Shown here: one piece after another, positions 16,613-25,702 of the stretch
How the letters are laid out: the number at the start of each line of letters is the position of its first letter
Position numbering within the stretch: position 1 is the stretch's first letter
Origin: Cryptosporangium minutisporangium
GTDB lineage: Bacteria > Actinomycetota > Actinomycetes > Mycobacteriales > Cryptosporangiaceae
Direction: 5' to 3'
DNA: 64,000 bases
NCBI RefSeq assembly: GCF_039536245.1
Contig: NZ_BAAAYN010000006.1
Location: 248,001-312,000 of the forward strand
Notes under the pieces: generated by a model
Seen by the model: only the letters and a program-made list of their open reading frames with translations
What the model was told of the DNA's origin: nothing
Databases searched by the model: none
Translations under genes and position numbers: made by a program

Positions 16613-18586
16613 ATGACTTTCGAGCAGCCGTACGTCGACGTCGACGAGTGGCGCGAGACGCCGCACCCGCACCGCTACGTGCACGGGGGCTTCACCGGCA
16701 CCGACACCCGCTTCTCGATCTACATCCCGCCCGCCGAGCACTACCAGGGCCGCTTCTTCCAGCACATCACCCCGGTGCCGGAGAGCGAGCATCTCGCCCA
16801 GAGCTCCACCGGCCAGGAGGACAAGATCGGGTTCGCGTTCCGCGCCGGCGCGTACTTCCTGGAGACCAACGGGGGCGGCAAGTCCGGTGGGCCCGGCAGC
16901 GGCGTCGACGCCACGATCGCCGGATACCGTGCGAACGCCGCCTGCGCCGAGCACTCCAAGGCCGTCGCCCGGCAGATCTACGGCGAGCACCGCGTCTACG
17001 GCTACGCCTACGGCGGCAGCGGCGGGGCGTACCGGACGATCGGCGGTGCCGAGAACACCACCGGCGTCTGGGACGGCTTCGTTCCGTACGTGCCGGGCAG
17101 CCCGATGGCCGCGCCCAACGTGTTCGCGGTGCGCATGCACGCACAGCGCGTACTGCGCGACACACTGGACCGGATCGCCGACGCCTTCGACGCGGGCGGT
17201 GACGAGAACCCCGACGGCGACCTCACGGCGGCGGAGCGGGAGGCGTTCGCCGAGGTCACGAAGATGGGTTTCCCGGTCCGGTCCTGGTTCGGGCACCGCA
17301 CGATGGGCTCACACGCGTTCGGCGCGATCTACCCGGGCATCGTCGCGGTGGACCCCGGGTACTTCGAGGACTTCTGGACGACTCCCGGGTACCTCGGCGC
17401 CGACCCGGACTCGTCGGTCCATCGTGATCGGATCCGCTTCACCGGCGTGGTCGCCGCGACCGTGACCCGCGCCGAGGGCGTCGACCTGGGCCCGTACGAC
17501 AAGGCCATCGACGCGCCGCAGGGAGGGGTGGACGAGGCGTTCAAGGGCGCGGCGGCCGCCCGCACGGTGGTGGCCGTCCGCCTCGCCGACACCCCGGAGG
17601 CCGTGACGCAGGGCGCCGAGCTGATCGTCCGCTCCGGCGCCGCCGTAGGCGCACGGCTGCGCCTGAAGGGCCTGCACGGGAACCTCGCGGTGATCGACCT
17701 GCCCGATCTCGACGGCTCGCTGGCCGAACTCGTGCCCGGCGACACCGTCGAGATCGACAACAGCAACTTCCTCGCGGCGCAGACCTACCACCGCCACCAG
17801 GTTCCGGACCCGGAATTCACGGTGTGGGACCAGTTCCGCGCCGCCGACGGCACGCCGCTGCACCCGCAGCGCCCGTTCCTGCTCGCTCCGCTGTTCGCCG
17901 CCGGCGCCGCGGGCACCGTGCAGAGCGGAAAGATCACCGGCAAGATGATCCTCGTCGCCGGCCTGCTCGACCGGGAGGCGTTCCCCTGGCAGGCCGTCTG
18001 GTACCGGGACAAGGTCGCCGAGCACGCGCCCGGCGATGTACGGCTCTGGTTCGTCGACCATGCCCTGCACGCCGACGCCGAAGTGCAGGAACACCCGACG
18101 CGCTCGGTGAGCTACCTCGGGGTGCTGCACGAGGCGCTGCGCAGCCTCGCCGCCTGGGTCGAGAACGGAACCCCGCCCGCCGCGGACACCGGCTACACGG
18201 TCACCGACGGCCAGGTCACCGTCCCCGAGACGGCCGCCGAGCGCGGCGGAGTCCAGCCGGTCGTCACTCTCACCGCCGACGGGGCCCGGCGTGCGGAGAT
18301 CACGGCGGGGGACGAGGTGCTGGTGCGGGTGGTCGCCGAGGCGCCGCTGGGTGCACCGCCGATCGTGCGGGTGCAGTGGGATCTCGACGGTGACGGGGTG
18401 TACGAGATCGACGACGTCGTCGAGCCCGCTGCCCGGGTGGTGCTGGAGCGTCGGCACGTCTACACCGACGCCGGAACCCGGTTCGCCACCGTGCGCGTCA
18501 GTGCGCAGCGGAACGGCGACCCGCACAGCCCGCTCGGCCGGATCGACAATCTCGCCCGCGCTCGGGTCGTCGCCGGACCGAACTGA
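16613..18586 (+). CDS. Large alpha/beta-hydrolase-like protein with C-terminal PKD-type domain
   Basis: A 657-residue protein. The N-terminal half has a possible nucleophile elbow YAYGGSGGAYR near residue 140. A late DHALHAD block near residue 485 could supply the histidine of a Ser-His-Asp triad, a plan reminiscent of tannase/feruloyl-esterase relatives. The last 95 residues look like a PKD/Ig-like fold (VQWDLDGDGVYEID). PKD domains are normally extracytoplasmic, yet no signal peptide is visible at this start. The TetR gene ends eight bases upstream, so the two are co-transcribed. Annotation beyond hydrolase-like is uncertain, and the substrate is unknown. Confidence 0.65.
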   Translation: MTFEQPYVDVDEWRETPHPHRYVHGGFTGTDTRFSIYIPPAEHYQGRFFQHITPVPESEHLAQSSTGQEDKIGFAFRAGAYFLETNGGGKSGGPGSGVDATIAGYRANAACAEHSKAVARQIYGEHRVYGYAYGGSGGAYRTIGGAENTTGVWDGFVPYVPGSPMAAPNVFAVRMHAQRVLRDTLDRIADAFDAGGDENPDGDLTAAEREAFAEVTKMGFPVRSWFGHRTMGSHAFGAIYPGIVAVDPGYFEDFWTTPGYLGADPDSSVHRDRIRFTGVVAATVTRAEGVDLGPYDKAIDAPQGGVDEAFKGAAAARTVVAVRLADTPEAVTQGAELIVRSGAAVGARLRLKGLHGNLAVIDLPDLDGSLAELVPGDTVEIDNSNFLAAQTYHRHQVPDPEFTVWDQFRAADGTPLHPQRPFLLAPLFAAGAAGTVQSGKITGKMILVAGLLDREAFPWQAVWYRDKVAEHAPGDVRLWFVDHALHADAEVQEHPTRSVSYLGVLHEALRSLAAWVENGTPPAADTGYTVTDGQVTVPETAAERGGVQPVVTLTADGARRAEITAGDEVLVRVVAEAPLGAPPIVRVQWDLDGDGVYEIDDVVEPAARVVLERRHVYTDAGTRFATVRVSAQRNGDPHSPLGRIDNLARARVVAGPN

Positions 18587-18697
18587 AGATCGATTCGTCC
18601 ACCTGCCGGTCCGACGCATTCCACGACCGCGGTTGGGTAACACCTCGGCCGAGCCGTGCCCGCACCACGTGGGCGCTACCGCTGGAAGGGGACCGGC

Positions 18698-19768
18698 ATG
18701 AAACTGGGCCGCCGCGCCGATGACGAATCCACAGAGAAGGTTGACGTCGATCGGGCCGAAAGCACCCGCACGGGTTCCGACGCGCCCAACGACCTGTCCA
18801 CGGTTCCCCCCGACGCGGGTCCGGACAATCCCGCGGGGCTGAAGCCCAAGGGCATTTTCGCGGCGCTCAGACGTACGTTCAAGGAGTTCTCCAGCGACAA
18901 CATCTCCGACTGGGCCGCGGCGCTGACCTACTACGGTGTGCTGTCGATCTTCCCGGGGCTTCTCGTCATCGTCTCCCTGCTGGGCATGCTCAGCAGCGAC
19001 GGGCAGAAGGAGGTGCGGGACGCGGTCAACGAGATCGCCCCGAACGAGCAGCTCCAGGGCCTGGTCAACACCGTTCTCACCCAGGTCAAGGATCCCGGCA
19101 CCGCGGGCATCGCCGCGATCGTCGGTATCATCCTCGCGTTCTGGTCGGCCTCCGGGTACGTGGCGGCGTTCATGCGGGCGTCGAACGCCGTTTACGACGT
19201 GCCGGAAGGCCGTCCGATCTGGAAGACGTTGCCGGTCCGGGTCGGCGTCACCGCAGTCGTCGGGATCATGCTCATCCTCTCGGCCGCGATCGTCGTCTTC
19301 ACCGGTGGCCTCGCCGAGGTGGTCGGCGAGAAGATCGGCCTCGACTCCGCCGTCGTCACCGCCTGGAGCATCGCGAAGTGGCCGGTGCTGGTCGTCCTGG
19401 TCAGCCTGATGTTCGCGATCCTCTACTGGGCGTCTCCGAACGCCAAGACCGGTGGCTTCCGGTGGGTGAGCCCCGGCGGTCTGTTCGCGGTTCTGCTGTG
19501 GATCCTGGCGTCGGCGGCGTTCGCGATCTACCTGGCGAACTTCGCGAGCTACAACAAGACCTACGGCTCCCTCGCCGGGGTGATCGCGTTCCTCGTCTGG
19601 ATGTGGATCACGAACATCGCGATCCTGCTCGGCGCGGAGCTCGACTCCGAGCTCCAGCGCGGCCGGGCCGTGGCCGCCGGCCACGACCCGACGGACGAAC
19701 CGTTCCTGGAGCTGCGGGACGACCGCAAGATCAAAAAAGGCACCGAACGAGGGTTGAGTAGCGAGTAG
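18698..19768 (+). CDS. YihY/BrkB-family inner-membrane protein
   Basis: The 356-residue product has a hydrophilic, acidic N-terminal tail of about 65 residues. Six hydrophobic helices follow, with family motifs WAAALTYYGVLSIFPGLL, FWSASGYVAAFMRASNAVY, LYWASPNAK and YGSLAGVIAFLVWMW. The ATG at 18698 follows GGAAGGGG. The family was once called ribonuclease BN by mistake and its role is still unclear. The gene stands alone. Confidence 0.9.
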   Translation: MKLGRRADDESTEKVDVDRAESTRTGSDAPNDLSTVPPDAGPDNPAGLKPKGIFAALRRTFKEFSSDNISDWAAALTYYGVLSIFPGLLVIVSLLGMLSSDGQKEVRDAVNEIAPNEQLQGLVNTVLTQVKDPGTAGIAAIVGIILAFWSASGYVAAFMRASNAVYDVPEGRPIWKTLPVRVGVTAVVGIMLILSAAIVVFTGGLAEVVGEKIGLDSAVVTAWSIAKWPVLVVLVSLMFAILYWASPNAKTGGFRWVSPGGLFAVLLWILASAAFAIYLANFASYNKTYGSLAGVIAFLVWMWITNIAILLGAELDSELQRGRAVAAGHDPTDEPFLELRDDRKIKKGTERGLSSE

Positions 19769-19786
19769 CGGGCGCCGTCGTACGAG

Positions 19787-19832
19787 CCGCGGCTCGGGGT
19801 GGGAAGCTACCGGCTCTCGCCCCGAGCCGCGG
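19787..19832. terminator. 13-bp inverted repeat between convergent genes
   Basis: CCGCGGCTCGGGG at 19787-19799 pairs perfectly with CCCCGAGCCGCGG at 19820-19832 around a 20-base loop. The right arm lies inside the last codons of the minus-strand CGNR gene. It probably stops transcription from both sides. Confidence 0.6.
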
Positions 19833-20355
19833 TCGTCTTCCGGGTGTAGTGGCGGCGGGCTTTCGCGCGGTTGCCGCAGGCTTCCATCGAGCACCAGCGG
19901 CGCGCGTTGCGCGCGGTGGCGTCGACGAAGTGCAGGACGCACTCCGGGTTGGCGCACTTGCGGACCCGTCCGCCCTGCTCGTCGACCAGTTCGAGGTAGG
20001 CGTGGAGTGCCGTCCACGCCGGCAACCAGGCCGGATCCTGCACGACCGCTTCGCGGACCGGCCCGTTCGGGCCGAGCCGCAGCCGGAGGTGGCCGGCGGC
20101 GAGCAGGTCGTTGACCGCCCCGGCGGACGCTCCCTCGCCGGGCGCGGCGATGTGCGCGGCGATCGCGTCGCGGGCTCGCTTCAGCCGGTCGATCACCGCG
20201 CGGGCGTCGCCGGGGGTACTCGGGAGACCCCACGACGTCAACCACCCCGCGGCCTCGACCGGGTCGTCGAGCAGATCGTGACGGTGGCCGGCGGCGATCC
20301 ACCGGGTGTTGAGCAGGTCGATCGGCAAGGGCTCACCGAGCAGCGGACGTTGCAC
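19807..20355 (-). CDS. CGNR zinc-finger (ABATE-domain) protein
   Basis: A 182-residue protein with an N-terminal ABATE-like helical domain (about 1-125: LLNTRW and DAIAAHIA segments). The C-terminal CGNR zinc finger is present: RKCANPECVLHFVD, then RWCSMEACGNRAKARRHY, giving four cysteines. These proteins are presumed transcriptional regulators of stress or detoxification genes. The gene is monocistronic here. Confidence 0.88.
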   Translation of the reverse strand: MQRPLLGEPLPIDLLNTRWIAAGHRHDLLDDPVEAAGWLTSWGLPSTPGDARAVIDRLKRARDAIAAHIAAPGEGASAGAVNDLLAAGHLRLRLGPNGPVREAVVQDPAWLPAWTALHAYLELVDEQGGRVRKCANPECVLHFVDATARNARRWCSMEACGNRAKARRHYTRKTTAARGESR

Positions 20356-20403
20356 GGTTCCAGTGTCCCTCTGCCGGTCGGCGACCGCCGCGCGGCCGGG
20401 CCG

Positions 20404-21360
20404 TCAGGTCGTCGCGGCCACACCGACCGGCGGGTTGAATCGGCTGTACTCCGGGCGGCTCCAGCGCAGCGGGCTCGCGGCCGGCCGCTCGACGACGGCC
20501 TCGACCGTGAAGTCCACGAGCCGGCTGGCCCCGGGTACGGTCGCGGCGCGCTCGGCGTCCCAGTCGACCCGGGCGACGCCGGAGAGGTGCAGCAGCGTGC
20601 CGGTGGACCAGTTCGGAACGAGCAGGCCGGCGCGCGGATCGACCTGCAGGTTGCCGAACGTCAGGTACATGCTGTTACCGGCGTAATCCGGCCACCGCAG
20701 GTGGTTGCCGTCGAGGACCTCCACGAAGCCCGGCGCCCCGCCGCGGTGGCTGGCGTCGGTGTCGCCCCCGGGGTGGCGGGTCGCGACGAAGAACGTGTCC
20801 GCCCGGCGGACCGCCGCGATCTGCGCGTCGTCCAGGCTCCGGCCGCGGCGGGCCGGGCCCGGTGGCTCGGCGTCCGCGCGCCGGTAGCCACGGGCCTGGA
20901 TGTACTTCGGACAATTCGAGACCACCTGGTCCAGCGAGAGCCGCAGCCCGCCGTCGAGCGGGGTAGAGGTGCCGTTGAGCCGGACCCGGCGCCGAGACGC
21001 CGGCTCAATCGCGATGCTGCCGACGACCGCCGGGCGGCGCAGCACGGCGGCGAGCGGGTCGTCCGCGCCCGGCGACGCATGCACGTCGAGCGTCTGCTCG
21101 TCGACGGCGCGCAGGAACCTCGGGTGGCCGGTGAGCATGCTCGCCCACACCGCACCGGCGTCGTCCGTGCCGCCGACGACGAGCAACGGTTGCTCGGCGA
21201 GGAACGCCGCGGCGACCGGCGGCAGCAGCGCCCGCACGGCTCGACCGCTGCGGTCGGCTCGCTCGACCTCGCCCGCCAGTTGCTGGGCGACCAGTTCCCC
21301 CTCGTGGTAGGGCGACCCGGCGGAACGTCGCGAGCCCGCGTCGTGGGGGGCCGTCGACAT
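20404..21360 (-). CDS. Pyridoxamine-phosphate-oxidase-fold (flavin/FMN-like) protein
   Basis: The 318-residue product belongs to the larger split-barrel family often annotated as pyridoxamine 5'-phosphate oxidase-related. It has a long N-terminal barrel (LLVVGGTDDAGAVWASML), an internal NCPKYIQARGY block, and a C-terminal barrel with FFVATRHPGG, MYLTFGNLQVDPRAGLL and TLLHLSGVARVDWD. It likely binds a flavin, but the substrate is unknown. Its ATG overlaps the stop of the glyoxalase-type gene (ATGA), so the two are co-expressed. Confidence 0.8.
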   Translation of the reverse strand: MSTAPHDAGSRRSAGSPYHEGELVAQQLAGEVERADRSGRAVRALLPPVAAAFLAEQPLLVVGGTDDAGAVWASMLTGHPRFLRAVDEQTLDVHASPGADDPLAAVLRRPAVVGSIAIEPASRRRVRLNGTSTPLDGGLRLSLDQVVSNCPKYIQARGYRRADAEPPGPARRGRSLDDAQIAAVRRADTFFVATRHPGGDTDASHRGGAPGFVEVLDGNHLRWPDYAGNSMYLTFGNLQVDPRAGLLVPNWSTGTLLHLSGVARVDWDAERAATVPGASRLVDFTVEAVVERPAASPLRWSRPEYSRFNPPVGVAATT

Positions 21361-21845
21361 CAGAAGAAGCCGCAGGTCGGGGCGTCCTCGGTGGGCGCGG
21401 GCGCGTTCTCGGCGCCGGTGGGCGCGAACACCTCCAGCCGGGTGCCGTCGGGGTCGAGGAAGAAGATCCCGCCGCTGCGCGCGCCTTCGCCGTGCGCGAC
21501 GACGCCGTCGTGCACGAACTCGGCGCCACAGGCGCGGACCCGGGCTTCCGCCGTCGCGACCGCGGCTGCGTCGGCGACCTGGAACGACAGGTGGTGCAGG
21601 CCCGGCCGCCGGGGGTCGAACCGGCCGTCGCTCTGCTGCCAGAGCGTGAGCACGAGTGCGCCGTCGACGCCGAGGAACGCGTACTCGCGCCCGGGGTCGG
21701 TCGACGTGCCCAGGACGTCGAGTCCCAGGACGTCGGCGTAGAAGTTCCGGGACCTGACGAGGTCGGTGACGTTCAGTCCGACGTGGCCGGTGGTGAGGCC
21801 GGTCAGCGGTGCGGTCCGCTCGGGTGCGGGGGGTGCCGAAGACAT
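21360..21845 (-). CDS. VOC/glyoxalase-family protein
   Basis: A 161-residue protein with the paired beta-alpha-beta-beta-beta units of the vicinal-oxygen-chelate fold. HVGLNVTDLVRSRNFYADVLGLDVL starts the first and HHLSFQVADAAAV the second, with metal-ligand-like His and Glu positions. The ATG at 21845 has GAGGA upstream and sits just after an operator-like palindrome. It may be a dioxygenase or a lyase; the family does not fix the substrate. The downstream flavin-type gene overlaps it. Confidence 0.8.
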   Translation of the reverse strand: MSSAPPAPERTAPLTGLTTGHVGLNVTDLVRSRNFYADVLGLDVLGTSTDPGREYAFLGVDGALVLTLWQQSDGRFDPRRPGLHHLSFQVADAAAVATAEARVRACGAEFVHDGVVAHGEGARSGGIFFLDPDGTRLEVFAPTGAENAPAPTEDAPTCGFF

Positions 21846-21859
21846 GGGATCCTCAATCT

Positions 21860-21871
21860 CTAACCAGTTAG
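21860..21871. promoter_or_regulatory. Operator-like palindrome before the glyoxalase/flavin operon
   Basis: CTAAC-CA-GTTAG is a perfect 5-bp inverted repeat 15 bases upstream of the glyoxalase start. A further half-site GGTTAG lies at about 21885-21890. The location suits a repressor such as MarR or PadR, but no regulator gene is adjacent. Confidence 0.45.
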
Positions 21872-21938
21872 ATGGCTTCAACAGGTTAGGAAATGAGGGC
21901 GCGCGCGTCAAGGGAGGGGTCGTGCCAGTGGGAACCTG

Positions 21939-22421
21939 CTACTGGTTCTCGGCGAGCGCGCGGATGCGCTCGAGGGACTGCTCGAGGTTCTGCTGCAGAT
22001 CCGTGCGGCGGTCGCGGACGCGCAGCATCAGGCGCTCGTACCAGAGCACGGCTCGGGGAAGCGGCATGCGCATCCGGAACGTCTCGGTGAGCTGCGTCGT
22101 GTCCGGCTCCGGGCCGGGGTCGGTGCGGTAGGTCCACTCGGTGAACTCGCGCCACCCGAGCCTGACGACGAACGAGAACTCGCGGTCCGGCTCACGGTTC
22201 ACCACGGTCGCCACCGTGGACCAGCGGGCCAGCGCGCGGCGGTTCCAGCCCTTGAAGCGATGCTCGTCCAGCCACTCGCAGCGGACGCACTCGGGGCTCC
22301 ACTCCGGGATTCGGGTGACGTCCGTGACGAGCGCGTACACCTCCTCGGGTGCGCGCCGGACGACGGTCGACGCGGTGATCGTCTCGCCGTCCTGCAGGGG
22401 GAGCGGCGCCGAAGTCGACAT
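21939..22421 (-). CDS. SRPBCC (START-like) family protein
   Basis: A 160-residue helix-grip protein. TASTVVRRAPEEVYALVTDV with IPEWSPEC is the usual SRPBCC N-terminal block, followed by beta strands and a long C-terminal helix. Such proteins bind hydrophobic ligands or act as polyketide cyclase-like enzymes. The ligand is unknown. It lies 93 bases upstream of the glyoxalase gene on the same strand. Confidence 0.8.
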   Translation of the reverse strand: MSTSAPLPLQDGETITASTVVRRAPEEVYALVTDVTRIPEWSPECVRCEWLDEHRFKGWNRRALARWSTVATVVNREPDREFSFVVRLGWREFTEWTYRTDPGPEPDTTQLTETFRMRMPLPRAVLWYERLMLRVRDRRTDLQQNLEQSLERIRALAENQ

Positions 22422-22487
22422 GGGTCCCTCTCCGTCCTCGTGAGCGGTGACCCGACCCTACGGGTGGCCGGTGCTCGGCGGAGGCGA

Positions 22488-23396
22488 TCAGTTGCTCGTG
22501 GCCTCGCGCCCGGGGAGTAGCTCGAGGAAGCGCGCCAGCACCGGTGACGTGTCGTCCGCGCGCCACATGGCGGCCGACACGACGGTGCGATCGGCGTCCG
22601 CCAGCGGTACGTAGGCGAGCCCGTCCGAGCGCAGCAGCCGGGTGGACTCCTGGACCAGCGCGATCCCGAGCCCGGCCGCCACCAGCGTGAGCTGCGTCCC
22701 GAGTTCCCCGGTGTAGCGCACCGCACCGGGCGCGTAGCCGCCCCGCCCGCACATCGCGACGAGGTCGTCGTGCCAGTACTCGCACACCGTGCGCTCGAGG
22801 AGGACGAGCGTGCGCTCCCCGAGCGCGGCGAGCGCCACGTCGGATCCGGACGCCAGCGCGTCCCCGGCGGGCGTGGCGACGACGAACGGCTCGGTCGAGA
22901 GCGTTCGCATGCGCAGCTCCGTCGGGCCGCAGTCGACGGCGCCGAGCGTGCTGAGGAACGCGACGTCGACGACGTCGTCACGCAGTGGCTGGCCGAGCAC
23001 GCCCATCGGTAGTTCGCGCAGGGACAGTTCGACGTCCGGCGCCTCGCGCTCGAACGCGGCCAGCGCGGTGAGGAACGGCTGCGAGGAGGCGGTCGGGTGG
23101 TATCCGACGCGGAGCCGGCCCACGTGCCCCCGCCGGGCGCGTTCGGCGATCACCTCGGTCGCCCGCGCCTGCTCCAGCGTCCGCCGGGCCTCCACGAGGA
23201 ACAGCTCCCCGACCGGGCTCAGCGCGGTCCGGCGTCGCTCCCGGACGAGCAGGTCGACGCCGAGGGCGGCCTCCAGGCGCAGGATCTGCTGCGACAGCGC
23301 GGGCTGGGCGATACGGAGGCGAGCGGCGGCCCGCCCGAAGTGCAGCTCGTCGGCGACGGCGACGAACGCTTCCAGGTGGCGCAGGTCGAACTTCAT
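22488..23396 (-). CDS. LysR-family transcriptional regulator
   Basis: A 302-residue regulator. The winged helix is at residues 3-62 (LRHLEAFVAVADELHFGRAA, LSQQILRLEAALG) and a LysR substrate-binding domain follows. It is divergent from an SDR/MFS operon with a 71-base gap, the usual place from which LysR proteins activate. The gap is AT-rich, but no T-N11-A box could be chosen with confidence. Confidence 0.92.
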   Translation of the reverse strand: MKFDLRHLEAFVAVADELHFGRAAARLRIAQPALSQQILRLEAALGVDLLVRERRRTALSPVGELFLVEARRTLEQARATEVIAERARRGHVGRLRVGYHPTASSQPFLTALAAFEREAPDVELSLRELPMGVLGQPLRDDVVDVAFLSTLGAVDCGPTELRMRTLSTEPFVVATPAGDALASGSDVALAALGERTLVLLERTVCEYWHDDLVAMCGRGGYAPGAVRYTGELGTQLTLVAAGLGIALVQESTRLLRSDGLAYVPLADADRTVVSAAMWRADDTSPVLARFLELLPGREATSN

Positions 23397-23467
23397 GCAT
23401 TCAACTTATCAACCTGTCGAAGATCAGTCTTTGACGTTACGAACTTCGGATACCTAGCGTCGGTCCC

Positions 23468-24211
23468 ATGACCACATCCCTGGACGGCAAGGTTGCTCTC
23501 GTCACCGGCGCGACCGGTGGCATCGGCGCGGAGATCGCCCGCACTCTCGCCGCGGCGGGCGCCGCCGTCACCGTCGTCGGCCGGAACGCGGAGGCCGGCG
23601 CGACCGTCGTCAAAGAACTGAACCGAGGTCTGTTCGTCGCGGCCGATCTCACCCGCCGGGAGACCCACCAGTCGATCCTCGACGCCACCCTCGCCCTCTT
23701 CGGCCGGCTCGACATCCTCGTCAACAACGCGGCCGCGCACGCCGCCGGCCCGGCGCTGGAGGGCGCGGAGGAAGACTTCGACCGGATCGTCGCGCTCAAC
23801 TACAAGGCCGCGTTCTTCCTCACCCAGGCCGCACTGCCGTCCCTGATCGCGTCCGGCGCCGGCCGGATCGTCAACATCAGCTCGATCGGAACGGTCAAGT
23901 CGTATGCCGGTGCGGCGATCTACAACTCCTCCAAGGCCGCACTGGACAACCTGACCAAATCCTGGGCGCTCGAACACGGTCCGGACGGCGTCCGGGCCAA
24001 CGCGGTCAATCCGGGCATCGTCGTCGACGGCCCGATGTCCGCGCCGGTCCAGGAGTTCCTCGACATCGAGCACGCCGTGCTCCCGACGATTCCCGCGCGG
24101 CGGCTGGCGACAGCGGCCGACGTCGCCGCGGTCGTCACCTTCCTGGCCGGACCCGGCGCGGACTACCTCAACGGGGTCATCGTGCCGCTCGACGGCGGGC
24201 TGACCGCGTGA
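23468..24211 (+). CDS. Short-chain dehydrogenase/reductase
   Basis: A 247-residue classical SDR: TGATGGIG nucleotide-binding loop, NNAA near residue 87, a catalytic serine in ISSIG and YNSSK as the Y-x3-K pair, with NPGIV after it. It is the first gene of a two-gene operon under the divergent LysR gene. Its stop overlaps the GTG of the MFS gene. It probably reduces or oxidises a small carbonyl compound handled by the same pathway as the pump. Confidence 0.92.
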   Translation: MTTSLDGKVALVTGATGGIGAEIARTLAAAGAAVTVVGRNAEAGATVVKELNRGLFVAADLTRRETHQSILDATLALFGRLDILVNNAAAHAAGPALEGAEEDFDRIVALNYKAAFFLTQAALPSLIASGAGRIVNISSIGTVKSYAGAAIYNSSKAALDNLTKSWALEHGPDGVRANAVNPGIVVDGPMSAPVQEFLDIEHAVLPTIPARRLATAADVAAVVTFLAGPGADYLNGVIVPLDGGLTA

Positions 24212-25626
24212 CCGAGGCGCGCAGGCGGGCCGCCCTCGCCCTCCTCGCCTCGGTGCAGTTCATCGTCATTCTGGACAGCACGATCACCACCGTGGCACTC
24301 GACGACGTCCGTGCCGACCTCGGCGGGGACGAGCGCACCCTTCAGTACGTCGTCACGCTGTACGCGGTGACGTTCGGCGGGCTGCTCCTCCTAGCCGGCC
24401 GGATCGGGGATCTGGTGGGTCGCCGCCAGACGTTCGCCGCCGGTGCCGCGACGTTCACGGCGGCGTCGGCGGTGTGCGCGATCGCGCCGACGATGCCCTG
24501 GCTCCTGGCGGGCCGGGCCGCGCAGGGGGTCGGTGCCGCATTCGTCTCCGCAGCCGCGTTCGCGCTGGTGCTCGATCTCTACGGCGAAGGTCCCGGCCGC
24601 AACCGGGCACTGGGGCTGTGGAGCGCGATGGGGGCGTCCGGGGCCGCGGCCGGGCTGATCGCCGGGGGTGTCCTCACCGACCTCGCCGGCTGGGGTGCGG
24701 TTTTCGCGGTCAACGTGCCGCCGGGTGTGCTCGCGGTCGCGCTCGCCGGCCGGTTACTGCCGGCCGGACGCCGATCCAGGGCGCGGGGCACGGCTCGCCC
24801 GGACGTCCTGGGCGCCGTTACGGTGACGCTCGGCACCGCAGCGCTCGTCCTCGCGCTGGCGCGCGGCCCGGCTGACGGGTGGACGGGCGGAGGGACGCTC
24901 GCCCTGTTCACCGCCGCTGCCGTCCTGATCGGGGGGTTCGTTCTCGTCGAGCGCCGCGCCCGCGACCCGCTGATCCCGCTGTCGGCTCTCACCACGGGTC
25001 CGGTGCCGCTCGCAGCGGTGACGCTGGGATGCCTGCTGGCCGTCGTCAGCAGCCAGTGCTTCTTCCTCGTCCTGTACCTGCAGCGAGTCCTCGACCTCGG
25101 CGCCACCGCCACCGGGGCGGCGATCGCGCCGAGTGCGGCGATGGCGTTCGCGGGCAGCACTATCGCCGCGCGGCTGGCCGGCCGGATTCGGCCGGGCGGG
25201 CTGACCGTCGGGGGCCTGCTTTTCGTCGCGGCCGCCCAACTCCTGCTGAGCCGCCTTCCGGTCGACGGCTGGTACCCCGGTGACCTGCTGCCCGGCCTGC
25301 TGCTGTTCGGGTTCGGGCTCGGCGTCGCGTTCGTCGGCGCGACGATCGACGGCGCGGCGGGCCTCGCGACGGCCGACCAAGGGCTGGCGTCGGGCCTCCT
25401 CAACACCGGGCAGCAGCTCGGAACCGCCGTCGGTGTCGCCGCGCTCGTCGGTGTCACGGCGGCGAGTGCGAGCCGACCGGACGCCTTGGCCGCGGCCTAC
25501 GGTGACGGACTGCGGCTCGGAGCGCTCGTCGCGATGGGAGGCGCGGCCGTCGTGGTCGTCACCGGTCTGACGACGACGCTGAGACGGCCGAGAGGGGCCT
25601 CGCGGGAGGCTGTTGACGCGCGTTAA
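24208..25626 (+). CDS. MFS drug-exporter-like transporter (DHA2, 14 helices)
   Basis: The 472-residue product has about fourteen hydrophobic helices, the motif FIVILDSTITTVALDDV in helix 1 and GRIGDLVGRRQTF in the 2-3 loop, as in EmrB/QacA-type pumps. GTG at 24208 overlaps the SDR stop. The last codons and TAA lie inside a LacI-type operator that belongs to the next gene. The substrate is unknown. Confidence 0.88.
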   Translation: MTEARRRAALALLASVQFIVILDSTITTVALDDVRADLGGDERTLQYVVTLYAVTFGGLLLLAGRIGDLVGRRQTFAAGAATFTAASAVCAIAPTMPWLLAGRAAQGVGAAFVSAAAFALVLDLYGEGPGRNRALGLWSAMGASGAAAGLIAGGVLTDLAGWGAVFAVNVPPGVLAVALAGRLLPAGRRSRARGTARPDVLGAVTVTLGTAALVLALARGPADGWTGGGTLALFTAAAVLIGGFVLVERRARDPLIPLSALTTGPVPLAAVTLGCLLAVVSSQCFFLVLYLQRVLDLGATATGAAIAPSAAMAFAGSTIAARLAGRIRPGGLTVGGLLFVAAAQLLLSRLPVDGWYPGDLLPGLLLFGFGLGVAFVGATIDGAAGLATADQGLASGLLNTGQQLGTAVGVAALVGVTAASASRPDALAAAYGDGLRLGALVAMGGAAVVVVTGLTTTLRRPRGASREAVDAR

Positions 25627-25627
25627 C
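25612..25627. promoter_or_regulatory. LacI-type operator upstream of the GH2 gene
   Basis: GTTGACGCGCGTTAAC, near-palindromic around the central CG as LacI-family operators are. The identical 16 bases occur at 39493-39508 in front of the LacI-family gene. The site overlaps the end of the MFS gene and lies about 75 bases before the beta-galactosidase start. Confidence 0.72.
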
Positions 25628-25656
25628 ACGTATGGCACCGTGGCGCTCACCCTCAC

Positions 25657-25670
25657 GTAACGCGCGTAAC
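25657..25670. promoter_or_regulatory. Second, related LacI-type site
   Basis: GTAACGCGCGTAAC is palindromic except at two positions and shares the ACGCGCGT core with the site 44 bp upstream. Two spaced sites would allow co-operative or looping repression of the GH2 gene. Confidence 0.5.
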
Positions 25671-25702
25671 CGCGCCGCTGAGCGCCGCCCCTCACGGACT
25701 GG

